NCBI RefSeq assembly: GCF_021441885.1
Contig: NZ_CP090438.1
Span: 1,426,001 to 1,490,000 of the forward strand
Origin: Vibrio maritimus
GTDB lineage: Bacteria > Pseudomonadota > Gammaproteobacteria > Enterobacterales > Vibrionaceae
Reading direction: 5' to 3'
DNA length: 64,000 nt
A model generated the notes under the pieces. That model saw only the letters and a list, made by a program, of their open reading frames with translations. It was not told the origin of the DNA and searched no databases. The translations under genes were made by a program, and so were the position numbers. Positions 17,793 to 26,285 of the stretch are shown piece by piece. Each line of letters begins with the position of its first letter. Positions within the stretch are counted from its first letter, which is position 1.

Positions 17793-19007
17793 ATGTATAA
17801 ACGTATATTGACTGCCGTCGCCATCACTTCAACTTTGTTTGCTACTTCTGCGAATGCTGACTGTGGGTTTACTAATGAAACGGAGATCAAGTCACTCTCA
17901 GCTAGCTTTCAAGCATGGAAAGTTATTGCGGGAGAAATGCAAAAATGCGGAAAAGTCTCTACTGAGCTAGATAACGAATTTAAGATCAAACAACCAGCAG
18001 CGTTTGCGACTCAGCCTTCGCTCTATCATATCGCAGGCGTATCCAATGAAACGCTTCAGCCTTTGCTGAATGAGAAAACGGTTCGCCCTCTGGATGACTT
18101 GGTTGCTAAATACGGTGAGAATTTATCCCCAAATCAGCTGATTAAGGTCGATGGAAAAATCATGGCAATCGCGATGATGATTAACACTCAGCATCTGATC
18201 TATCGACAAGATATCTTGGAGGAGCTCAATATCGCGACCCCAACGACGTATGATGAGGTGCTAGAGGCAGCGAAGAAAATACGTGAAGCGGGCGTGATGC
18301 AATATCCGTTGGCAGGAACCTATAAAACGGGTTGGGATCTGGGTATGGAGTTTACCAATTTGTACATCAGCTATGGCGGCCAGTTCTTTAATGACTCTAA
18401 TCAGCCGATGGTGAATAGTGAAGCCGGTAAGCGAACACTGATGACGATGAAAGCGTACACGGAATATATGGATCCTGAGTACCTCATCGCAGACTCAACT
18501 CAAGTTCAGAAAAAACTCCAGCAAAACAAAGCCGCTATTGCCAATTTATGGGCATCACGTGCTGGCGCTGTTGATGATGAAGCCGAGTCTTTAGTGTCAG
18601 GTAAGATCGCATTTGCAGCAGCTCCTTCAGCACTTCCCGGTGGAAAGCCTGCGGCGACCTTGTGGTGGGATGGTATGACTATCGCTGCCAATATTACCGA
18701 TGAAGAAGCCGAAGCAGCGTTCCGTACTGCTGTGTCTGCACTGACCCCAGAAATGGCAAACGAAAACAGCACAGTCGCAACATGGCTTATCAAAGGCTAT
18801 GAGCCTAGCAAGTACTCAGCGGGCTCTATCGCGAATGCTCAAAAGGGCACCCCAGCGTATCCCGCTTCGGTGCCTATGGGCATGATGCAAGCTGCCTTAG
18901 GTAACACAGTGTCAAACTACCTAATTGGTAGCACTTCTCTTGATGCAACCTTACAAGAGATTGAGTCTAAATACCTAGCAACGGCTAAAGAGTCAGGGCT
19001 ACTTTAA
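17793..19007 (+). CDS. ABC importer substrate-binding protein (family 1)
   Basis: This 404-aa periplasmic protein has a signal peptide (about 1-22, ending TSANA) and the usual sugar-binding-protein layout, including NTQHLIYRQDILEELNI and a C-terminal region that caps the cleft. It should capture the island's substrate and present it to the MalF/MalG-like permeases. The 107-bp gap from the ATPase gene has no clear terminator. The ligand cannot be read from the sequence: carbohydrate, sugar acid or glycerol-phosphate-like compounds are all possible. Confidence 0.87.
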   Translation: MYKRILTAVAITSTLFATSANADCGFTNETEIKSLSASFQAWKVIAGEMQKCGKVSTELDNEFKIKQPAAFATQPSLYHIAGVSNETLQPLLNEKTVRPLDDLVAKYGENLSPNQLIKVDGKIMAIAMMINTQHLIYRQDILEELNIATPTTYDEVLEAAKKIREAGVMQYPLAGTYKTGWDLGMEFTNLYISYGGQFFNDSNQPMVNSEAGKRTLMTMKAYTEYMDPEYLIADSTQVQKKLQQNKAAIANLWASRAGAVDDEAESLVSGKIAFAAAPSALPGGKPAATLWWDGMTIAANITDEEAEAAFRTAVSALTPEMANENSTVATWLIKGYEPSKYSAGSIANAQKGTPAYPASVPMGMMQAALGNTVSNYLIGSTSLDATLQEIESKYLATAKESGLL

Positions 19008-19017
19008 TGCCTTTATA

Positions 19018-19048
19018 ACGTTACCTCTCGGTAAATGAGGGGTAACGC
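19018..19048 (+). other. Hairpin between binding protein and permease genes
   Basis: CGTTACCTC and GAGGGGTAACG form a stem 10 bp past the binding-protein stop codon. A second GC-rich stem (TCCGGCCCTGCCGGA) lies near 19119-19133. Such intercistronic structures commonly keep binding-protein mRNA more abundant than permease mRNA. Confidence 0.5.
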
Positions 19049-19175
19049 CATCATTGCCTATCTCTTTATCGCCTAGATCTAGCGGCGTCAACTTAAAGTG
19101 CGTAAGACAAAAATGCACTCCGGCCCTGCCGGACGCTAGGCGATTCAAGGACGACGTATATTTCAGGAGAAAGTA

Positions 19176-20201
19176 ATGCGACGCAGTACCTTTCTGGCAT
19201 TTATTGCCCCCTCCATTTTTATGATGGTGTTTTTTATTGCCGCACCATTATTGACCGTTTTTTGGCAAAGCCTACACGTCACTAAACCTGTTTTTGAGGA
19301 AGTGAAGATAGAAAAGTGTTCGCCCGGCTTTATGGAACAAATCTGTACGACGGAAGTGACCAGTCGCCCAACGTTTGATAGTGAGGGCAAACCGATCCAA
19401 GTTACGGAGTTCGTTGGTCTAAATAGTTATCGAGAGATGCTTCAGCCAGAGCGAGTAATCGCAGCGTTGACGGAAGAAGGTGGAAGCCTAGCGAATGTAT
19501 TTTCTATCGACTTCTACAAAGCACTGCGCTTTACCTTAACCTTTACCCTTATTACCTTGCCGCTGGTACTGGGTTTAGGGCTCGCACTAGCCATCGCCGT
19601 TCAGAACACGGTGAAATCGTTGCGCGGTCCGATCATCTTTGTCTCTTTGTTGCCATTTATCATTACGCCTGTCATCGGTGCATTATCCATCCGTTGGCTA
19701 TTTGTCAGTGATGGCATTTTGAGTGTTGGCCTAAATCACTTGTTGGGCTATGAATTCTCGATGTTTGCTCAATCGTGGACCATTGAGATATTGATGATGT
19801 TTTATCGGGTTTGGCACGTCGCTCCGTTCGCTTTTATCATTTTTTATGCCGGTTTGCAGTCCGTTAATCAAGATACACTCGATGCCGCTATTGTCGATGG
19901 CGCGTCACGTTGGGAGCGCACGCGCTCAGTGATTATTCCGCATTTAATGCCTTTGATTATCTTTGTCTCTATGGTGCACCTCATGGATGCTTATCGGGTG
20001 TTTGAAGAAGTCATAGGCTTTAGTAGTGAAGCTCATGTGATTTCATTGCAATGGCTCACCTTTGATTTGCTCACTCCAGACAACACGGGCAACCGTTCTA
20101 TATCACGTGCTTCGGCCTCATCTATGTTGACCCTAATTGGAATTGTGGTGCTGCTGATCCCCGTTCTACAACGTACTTGGCGCGATCATAAACGCAGCTA
20201 A
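19176..20201 (+). CDS. ABC importer permease (MalF type)
   Basis: This 341-aa inner-membrane protein has about six hydrophobic segments, an extended first periplasmic loop (about 45-110) and the EAA loop DAAIVDGASRWERTRSVIIP that docks on the ATPase. The ATG follows a CAGGAGA site. It pairs with the next permease. Confidence 0.9.
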   Translation: MRRSTFLAFIAPSIFMMVFFIAAPLLTVFWQSLHVTKPVFEEVKIEKCSPGFMEQICTTEVTSRPTFDSEGKPIQVTEFVGLNSYREMLQPERVIAALTEEGGSLANVFSIDFYKALRFTLTFTLITLPLVLGLGLALAIAVQNTVKSLRGPIIFVSLLPFIITPVIGALSIRWLFVSDGILSVGLNHLLGYEFSMFAQSWTIEILMMFYRVWHVAPFAFIIFYAGLQSVNQDTLDAAIVDGASRWERTRSVIIPHLMPLIIFVSMVHLMDAYRVFEEVIGFSSEAHVISLQWLTFDLLTPDNTGNRSISRASASSMLTLIGIVVLLIPVLQRTWRDHKRS

Positions 20202-20225
20202 TCAAGAAATCAGAGGAATAAATTT

Positions 20226-21458
20226 ATGGTTATTTCAGAAGTACCACGCGCGTTTCGTCAGCCCGTTAGCCTTAAGCTAACCACAAATGCGTTATTGGCA
20301 GTATGGGTGGTCGTGGCCTCATTTCCGCTGGTATGGATCGCGGTAATGTCGTTCAAACTGCCGATGGATTCGTTTGCGAACAATCCACTGCAGGTGTTAA
20401 TGGGTTTTGAAACCCTGCAGAATGCTGGTGGCCTGTCGACATTTCAAGTGATGCTTTGGGCAAGTTTTGCTTACATTGTTTTTAAGGCGCCGGCGAAATA
20501 TGGCGCTAAGCTAGTGAGCTACTTGTCGAGTCGCAGTGACACGCCTCGTCCTCAGTGGGTCAGTTACTCCTACGCGGTAGGGATCTATTTATTAGCGCTT
20601 ACTGGCGGTGCATTCGTAATTATACCTACAGTGAGTTTCCTGGCGACATTTGCGCTAGGGTCGATTCCGTTTATTGGCGGACTAGTGGAGCCAATAATCG
20701 GTTTTACTTGGCAACACTATCAATCTGTGTGGATAGATAACGGATTTTATAATCAGTTCACCAACTCGATGATTGTTACCGCTGGGGTAGTATGTATCTC
20801 GCTATCAATTGGTACCCTGGCTGGCTATGCGTTGTCTCGAACGAACTCAAATCTGGCATTTTGGCTGCTGATTATTGCGCTGATCTTACGTGCGCTGCCA
20901 CACTCAGTACTGGTCGCAGGGTATTTACCCGCGTTTATTAATTCCAGTGAGATCTTAGCGCCACTTTGGGAAAGTGCTTGGACAGGGTGGTTGTTCGGTT
21001 TGTTTAGTGATACAGCGCCAACTCTCTATGGCAAACCGATGGCAATCATTATAGTGCTGGTTGCTATCAACCAACCTTTCACGATTTGGATGTTGCGTTC
21101 ATTTTTCCAAAATATTCCACAAGATCTAGATGAGGCTGCGATGGTGGATGGTTGTACTCGCTTTGAGGCGTTTCGACGTGCGGTTTTACCGGTTGCTTGG
21201 CCGGGCATTATCACCGCAGGGCTGTTTTCATTCTTATTGGGTTACAACGACTTCCTTGTCACTTCGCTGTTACTGGACGCTCAGTCTCAGACCATGGTGC
21301 CAGCTATCAGCCAGTACTTTAATCGCGAAACGACCATGACGGATCAAGTGGAAGCCGTTGCCGCAGCAGTATCAATCACAGCGCCGCTTTTCTTGCTCGT
21401 TATCGTGTTCCAGAAGCAGATAGTATCTGGCTTAACTCAAGGCGCAGTGAAAGGCTAG
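20226..21458 (+). CDS. ABC importer permease (MalG type), long form
   Basis: This 410-aa inner-membrane protein carries the MalG-like EAA loop DEAAMVDGCTRFEAFRRAVLP and the final VSGLTQGAVKG tail. It is about 110-130 residues longer than ordinary MalG-type permeases. The extra part lies between the first membrane segment and the QHYQSVW loop (about 60-165) and adds apparent hydrophobic segments. It lies 24 bp after the partner permease. The insertion places it with a less common branch of the family. Confidence 0.88.
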   Translation: MVISEVPRAFRQPVSLKLTTNALLAVWVVVASFPLVWIAVMSFKLPMDSFANNPLQVLMGFETLQNAGGLSTFQVMLWASFAYIVFKAPAKYGAKLVSYLSSRSDTPRPQWVSYSYAVGIYLLALTGGAFVIIPTVSFLATFALGSIPFIGGLVEPIIGFTWQHYQSVWIDNGFYNQFTNSMIVTAGVVCISLSIGTLAGYALSRTNSNLAFWLLIIALILRALPHSVLVAGYLPAFINSSEILAPLWESAWTGWLFGLFSDTAPTLYGKPMAIIIVLVAINQPFTIWMLRSFFQNIPQDLDEAAMVDGCTRFEAFRRAVLPVAWPGIITAGLFSFLLGYNDFLVTSLLLDAQSQTMVPAISQYFNRETTMTDQVEAVAAAVSITAPLFLLVIVFQKQIVSGLTQGAVKG

Positions 21459-21507
21459 GGTGCCGGCAGTGAACACTATCTTTAAACTACGATGGAAGAA
21501 TATTTAA

Positions 21508-22476
21508 ATGAAAGGCTTTAATCCGAAGTGGAAAGATTTTCCTGACTACATTATCGGTGTGACCAAAGAGATATGGGAAGATCGTGGAGTCCACACATTA
21601 AAACATTACTATGCGCCCGACATTATCGTGCGTTCACCGGCCTCAGTGGTTCAAGGTAACGAGGGCGTGATAGCGGCAACCATGTCAACGCTGGCAGAGC
21701 TGCCAGATCGCCAACTTTTCGGCGAGGACGTGATTTGGGCGGGTACGCCTGAGCAGGGGATGTTGTCGTCACATCGCTTGTTATGTACTGCGACACATAG
21801 CCACTTTGGTGCTTACGGGGAACCGACGGGTAAACAAATCAAGTATCGAATCTTGGCGGATTGCCATGCCATCAATGACCAAATCAATGATGAGTGGTTG
21901 GTTAGAGATCAGGGGGCGATTGCATTACAGCTTGGTAAAACTCCAATGGAATACGCTCGAGAGCTCATAGATATAGAGGGTGGTGTAGAGAAGTGCGTGA
22001 AACCCTTTACACCAGCCCTCGATATAGAAGGGCCGTATCAAGGTTACGGAAACGAGAGTGAATGGGGCGAGGCATATAAAGACACGTTGAATCGAATCAT
22101 GCACGCAGAGTTTTCCGTTATTCCGGCTGTCTATGATCGTGCTTGTATCGGAGAGTATGCAAGCAATAAAACGGCGCTGTCTCATGGTGAGATCGACCAG
22201 TTCTGGATGAGTTTGAGATCGAGCCTGCCAGATGCCGAGTTTAAAATTGAGCATGTGATGGGCAATGACGATGCCATGATGTCGCCAAGGGCAGCAATAC
22301 GTTGGTCACTGCATGGCACGCATAGTGGATATGGATTGCTTGGCAAACCAACTCAACAACCTGTCTACATTATGGGGATCTCTCATGCGGAGTTTGGGCC
22401 TTGGGGCATTCGCCGAGAATACACACTGATCGATGAGGTGGCGATTTCGAAGCAAATTTTGCTCGGCCAAGGCTAG
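21508..22476 (+). CDS. SnoaL/NTF2-like protein, subfamily B (copy 2)
   Basis: This 322-aa full-length paralogue of the protein at 11800-12774 has the same conserved blocks (EIWEDRG, GTPEQGMLSSHR, ADCHAIN, YDRACIGEY, MGISHAEFGPWG). It is last in the ABC importer operon, 49 bp after the permease gene, whereas its sister lies in the symporter operon. Each uptake system thus carries its own subfamily B protein. This suggests the protein acts early on the imported compound. Function unknown. Confidence 0.75.
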   Translation: MKGFNPKWKDFPDYIIGVTKEIWEDRGVHTLKHYYAPDIIVRSPASVVQGNEGVIAATMSTLAELPDRQLFGEDVIWAGTPEQGMLSSHRLLCTATHSHFGAYGEPTGKQIKYRILADCHAINDQINDEWLVRDQGAIALQLGKTPMEYARELIDIEGGVEKCVKPFTPALDIEGPYQGYGNESEWGEAYKDTLNRIMHAEFSVIPAVYDRACIGEYASNKTALSHGEIDQFWMSLRSSLPDAEFKIEHVMGNDDAMMSPRAAIRWSLHGTHSGYGLLGKPTQQPVYIMGISHAEFGPWGIRREYTLIDEVAISKQILLGQG

Positions 22477-22502
22477 AGCTTCGTGAAAGGTTCTTTAATA
22501 TC

Positions 22503-22531
22503 ATTTACTCTCTGATATTCAGAGAGTAAAT
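22503..22531 (+). terminator. Terminator of the ABC operon
   Basis: ATTTACTCTCTGA and TCAGAGAGTAAAT form a 13-bp perfect stem with a 3-nt loop, 26 bp past the last stop codon. Confidence 0.75.
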
Positions 22532-22614
22532 ATCAGAAATAGATTTTGCCCTATAGTTTGTGTGAGTCGAGGTGGTTAGGATTTACACATCACAAAACAT
22601 GAAGGCAAAACATC

Positions 22615-23307
22615 ATGAAATTAACCTCGATTCAAAAATCTAAACTCCTTTGCTCTGCACTTGCTGTCGCTCTACTTGCCGGTTGCTCATCAAGTGGCGG
22701 AAGCTCATCCCCAACAGAACCGTTACCTGAGTTTGATGGTGACCTAGGTTTTGAAAATGTGGATCCTGGCTATGGCAACAGTGCGCCAGAAGGCTCAGAA
22801 CCCACAGAGCCGGATTTTGGTTTTGATCTCGGCTATGTTTACATTCCAGATTTAGGTCTAGATGTCCCTGTGCATCTGCCGGAGTATGAATCACCGGTTA
22901 ATCCGAATGCGAAGATCTCTACGGTCAAAGAGCGTGATTTGGATGGTGAGACCTTGTACTCGATTACGTACAACGGTAAGCGTATTGGTGAAATATTAAT
23001 CAAAGATGATGTAATTACTATTTCTTCGTTGCACTCTGAACACACTATTACAGGTAGCAAGAATGACAATGGAACGTGGACGGTCCGAGATTCTTATGGC
23101 AATGTTCGCGGAGATGTAAAGCGTATCGATGACGGTAAGTGGATCGTTCGAGAGGAGATTAGCCGTGCGTCTTATATCGTTGTTTATCATGAGGGTGAAT
23201 GGAAAGCCGTTCCAGTGGCAGATATTAAGCCCAAGCTAAAAGAGCAGGTTAACAAAGAGCGTATCGATCGCGTTAAACAACGCGTCAAGATGAGCCGTCC
23301 GAGTTAA
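22615..23307 (+). CDS. Uncharacterised lipoprotein
   Basis: This 230-aa protein has a lipoprotein signal (LLAGC, Cys at residue 24; the following Ser predicts outer-membrane sorting). A Ser/Gly/Pro/Glu-rich, acidic segment (about 25-95) with repeated D-L-G-F/Y units follows. The C-terminal domain (about 100-230) is beta-rich and charged, with TITGSKNDNGTWTVRDSYG and KRIDDGKWIVRE, which look like two related strands, and a very basic tail. I do not recognise it. It stands alone between the ABC operon and the porin gene, with terminators on both sides. Confidence 0.7.
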   Translation: MKLTSIQKSKLLCSALAVALLAGCSSSGGSSSPTEPLPEFDGDLGFENVDPGYGNSAPEGSEPTEPDFGFDLGYVYIPDLGLDVPVHLPEYESPVNPNAKISTVKERDLDGETLYSITYNGKRIGEILIKDDVITISSLHSEHTITGSKNDNGTWTVRDSYGNVRGDVKRIDDGKWIVREEISRASYIVVYHEGEWKAVPVADIKPKLKEQVNKERIDRVKQRVKMSRPS

Positions 23308-23326
23308 TTTATCGACTGCATAAAAA

Positions 23327-23373
23327 AGAGGTCGAACCCTTGCTGCCGCTTATCTTGGGATGGTTCGACCTTA
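23327..23373 (+). terminator. Terminator of the lipoprotein gene
   Basis: AGGTCGAACC and GGTTCGACCT form the stem; the loop is long (about 23 nt). It lies 20 bp past the stop codon. Confidence 0.55.
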
Positions 23374-23481
23374 AAACCCCGCAAAAGGGGTGGGGGTTAT
23401 TGCTGTTGCTAGCAATGAAAAAAAACACTAGAAACTGATACGTCTATCGAAATTGCTCACCTCCTTCCATTGAGATAATGC

Positions 23482-23505
23482 TGCCCCTTCAAAAGTGAAG
23501 GGGCA
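23482..23505 (-). terminator. Terminator of the porin gene
   Basis: TGCCCCTTC and GAAGGGGCA form a 9-bp stem just past the leftward porin gene. Confidence 0.7.
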
Positions 23506-23514
23506 GACAATCGG

Positions 23515-24813
23515 TTACCACCACATGTCCACTTGAACACCTACGATAAAATCGTGGTCGTCTTCACCAGCGTTTGAAGAAACGCCAGGGTTACCTTTAA
23601 GGTATGTCGCCAATAGACGGATTTCTGGAGCTGGACCGAATCCAGTACCTACTGTCCATGTTGGAGCGATGGTTGCTTTATAAGTCGCATTGCCGCCATT
23701 GTCGCGGTTCGCACTGTTGTCGGTGTAGCCAAATTCAGCTGCGATTGCGAAGTCATCAATAGAAGGCATGGTGTAAACAGGGCGAACCATTGCATACCAG
23801 TATGAGAAGTCATCTACGTTGTCTTCATACGATGTTTGTTCGTAACCCACAGCAGGGAAGAACAACCAGTTTTCACCGATATAGCCACCGTATGCTTGTG
23901 CGCGAACTGTTCTATCACCGTCTTTTACTGCAGACATCAATGTTTGCTCAGTCGAACCATCAATGAAGCCAACGCCGCCTGGACTGTATGCGTTATAGTT
24001 GGTAAATGTACGACCTAGCATGGTTGAACCACCCAGACCTTGACCGTATTGAACACCGACTTTAGAGAAGCCGTTTCCAAAGCCAAAGAAGTTAGAAGGA
24101 GAGTATTGAACGTGACCTTCGAAACCAGATTTCGCGAACTCATCGCCGTTCACGTTTTCACCCATCTGTTTTGCCATACCTTCGATACGCCATTGACCAT
24201 AGTCTGCACGAACGTGGAAAGCATTTAGCATCTCGTTGTCACCAACTGAGTTGTTACTAGCGATATAGGCAAAGTCCCATAGGCCACCACCTAATTCAGT
24301 ACCTTTAACACCGATACCAGTACCGGAATAATCAGTGTAGAAGAAGTCAGTCATGAAGATATAGTTGTCACGACCGTAGTAACGCTGACCGCCCCAAAGT
24401 GTACCCGTGTTCGTTACACCATCAAATTCAACGAATGATTCGATCAGACCTGTCGCTTTACCATCGATATTCGCATAGCCGTTACTACCATTGCCATTAG
24501 GGTTGTCCTGACCTAGACGCGCGTTGATACGAACACTTTTACCGTCTGAGTCTTCCGTTTTTTCCCAGTCCCAGCGCTGCATAAACGCCAGCTCCCAGAA
24601 ATCGTCAGCTTCTAAGCCTAAACGCCCCAATGTCTCCTTTTGCCCACCCCATTGGTGCTGTTTGAAATTTTCTTTGGCACTAGTGAATGCACCTGCACGG
24701 AAATAACCGTGAAATTCAAAATCTGAGGTTGGTTTTTCGGCTAAAGCTGGCATTGAAGATATTGCAGCCACTCCTGCAATAAATAGAGCTTTGCTTAATG
24801 CTGTTTTTTCCAT
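23515..24813 (-). CDS. LamB-type carbohydrate porin
   Basis: This 432-aa outer-membrane beta-barrel has a signal peptide ending MPALA, an N-terminal FHGYFRAG strand and a C-terminal VGVQVDMWW ending in aromatic residues, all typical of maltoporin-family channels. It should pass oligosaccharides into the periplasm. The ATG at 24813 follows GGAGAA; a TTG four codons upstream is less likely. Malto-oligosaccharide genes (malP, malQ) are absent here, so the likely cargo is xylo-oligosaccharides made by the neighbouring GH26 enzymes. Confidence 0.87.
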   Translation of the reverse strand: MEKTALSKALFIAGVAAISSMPALAEKPTSDFEFHGYFRAGAFTSAKENFKQHQWGGQKETLGRLGLEADDFWELAFMQRWDWEKTEDSDGKSVRINARLGQDNPNGNGSNGYANIDGKATGLIESFVEFDGVTNTGTLWGGQRYYGRDNYIFMTDFFYTDYSGTGIGVKGTELGGGLWDFAYIASNNSVGDNEMLNAFHVRADYGQWRIEGMAKQMGENVNGDEFAKSGFEGHVQYSPSNFFGFGNGFSKVGVQYGQGLGGSTMLGRTFTNYNAYSPGGVGFIDGSTEQTLMSAVKDGDRTVRAQAYGGYIGENWLFFPAVGYEQTSYEDNVDDFSYWYAMVRPVYTMPSIDDFAIAAEFGYTDNSANRDNGGNATYKATIAPTWTVGTGFGPAPEIRLLATYLKGNPGVSSNAGEDDHDFIVGVQVDMWW

Positions 24814-25292
24814 GTTGTTCTCCAACTAATTATATGAATAGCATTGAGTACTTATCGTGTATGGTAAGAGATAAGTTGCCATTGATAATAAGTAGAGAAT
24901 CTATATATTTAGGTGATGTTGATCACTTGTGAATAATGAATTTTGTTGACATTTGTCACGATAAAAAAAGAATGAAAAATATGAAAATTAGAATGGGATA
25001 TTACGTAATAGTTACGTTTTTTTACAATGATGTTTATCTATCTATTACTAGCCGAGCAGATGCCTTTTTACAAAATTTATCAATTGGATTTCGAAATTTA
25101 TCATTTTAAATGAAACCCAGTTTATCTCACATAACGGCCATGGATTAAAGTGATGTCGTTAATTAGAATTAGGAGGTGAATATATAAAGAATAAGCAAGT
25201 TATGTGATGGTTTTATTGCTTCTACAAAAATATGACGTGATAGACTTAACCTGAGTTATTTAGCTTGATTAGTTTCCACATGGAGGAGTTCA
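24814..25292. other. Divergent promoter region between porin and MalM-like genes
   Basis: This AT-rich spacer must hold the promoters of both genes. I see no clear MalT box or CRP palindrome. An AGGAGGTGA at 25171 resembles a perfect ribosome site but has no start codon at the right distance. Confidence 0.4.
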
Positions 25293-26180
25293 ATGAAACG
25301 TGTGTTTTTAGCTGCCGTCGTCGCGTCTTTGATAGGATGTACGTCTTCACAAGTTCAAACTAGTGAATCTAGCCCTTTAGGCATTACCGAGCTAAGTCGT
25401 CAAAAGGATTGTTGTACCACGCTGAGTAAAGTGGGTTATGAACCTATTACCAAATCGGGTGATCTCACCGCGGTGATTGATACCAACTCAGAGAAAGTGG
25501 GTTTAGTAAGTGGAGTTAGTTACGTGAAAGGCTATGAACTCCCAGTTTTTGATGGAGAGGCAAACTTAGAGGTTATCTCTCTGGTTGGTAATCAAGTCTT
25601 TGTCCCATCGATCCTTATTTTAGACAATGAATACAAAGCACTGGATGTACTCTCTAGTTCGGATTTGAGCTATCGCAACAGTGGAATTATGTACTCTACA
25701 CACTACGCGATGGAAAAAACGATTTCCCAAAAATACCCGAATGAGAAGTCCCCCCGTTACTTGGTCATTTTCACCACGGATAAAGACCTTAAGGACTCTA
25801 CACTAGTTAAACCTTCAAGTGACTCTGCAATTCGATCTGGAAGTGTAGAAGCAAATCTTGCGGCTAACACGGAGTGGAATATCCCACATGCAGCCGTTGG
25901 AACTGTGGAGCTTGAGCTCGACTATTCTGGTCCCGCAGTAAGACAAGAGTCAAAACAACAGCAGCAAGACCGAGAAGCGGCACTCGCTGCCGTAGTGGTT
26001 ACAGATCAGCAATCGGTGATGGATACAGAGTTCGTTGAGTTGTTCGATGACAGAATTCGCGCAGCCGTTCGAGCCGGTGAGTTTGATCGTGCTTTGGATA
26101 TAATGAAACAAGCCGAAAAGCAGGGATCGCCCACGGCAAGAGAGACGTTTGTTGAAGCGATGAAGAAGTTTGAAGGCTAG
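25293..26180 (+). CDS. MalM-like periplasmic lipoprotein
   Basis: This 295-aa protein has a lipoprotein signal (SLIGC, Cys16) and the MalM-family core with EKTISQKYPNEKSPRYLVIF and HAAVGTVELEL. In relatives MalM is a periplasmic protein of the maltose operon of uncertain role that works beside LamB. Its position divergent from the LamB-type porin supports the same partnership here, probably for xylo-oligosaccharides. A helical C-terminal tail (about 225-295) follows a Gln-rich stretch. The ATG has a GGAGG site. Confidence 0.8.
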   Translation: MKRVFLAAVVASLIGCTSSQVQTSESSPLGITELSRQKDCCTTLSKVGYEPITKSGDLTAVIDTNSEKVGLVSGVSYVKGYELPVFDGEANLEVISLVGNQVFVPSILILDNEYKALDVLSSSDLSYRNSGIMYSTHYAMEKTISQKYPNEKSPRYLVIFTTDKDLKDSTLVKPSSDSAIRSGSVEANLAANTEWNIPHAAVGTVELELDYSGPAVRQESKQQQQDREAALAAVVVTDQQSVMDTEFVELFDDRIRAAVRAGEFDRALDIMKQAEKQGSPTARETFVEAMKKFEG

Positions 26181-26224
26181 GCATTTTCTTTTAGTGCTTC
26201 TGATTCCACCCTTTTTTTAAACTA

Positions 26225-26253
26225 AAAGCCCACAATATAAATTGCGGGCTTTC
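26225..26253 (+). terminator. Terminator of the MalM-like gene
   Basis: AAAGCCCACAAT and ATTGCGGGCTTT pair to form a hairpin ending in T residues. It may serve both converging genes. Confidence 0.7.
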
Positions 26254-26285
26254 TTCTTGGTTAATTATCAGTACTAACCAAAAAC

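Noticed and set aside
10788..22476. SnoaL-like proteins as part of a polyketide synthesis cluster
   Set aside because: No ketosynthase, acyl carrier protein, tailoring oxygenase or resistance gene is present. Importers, dehydrogenases and an aldolase point to catabolism.
25171..25180. Perfect ribosome-binding sequence upstream of the MalM-like gene
   Set aside because: No start codon lies at a suitable distance and the following frame closes at once.
23515..26180. Maltose/maltodextrin system (LamB and MalM homologues)
   Set aside because: No malP, malQ, malT or MalT boxes are nearby, and all neighbours are xylan genes.
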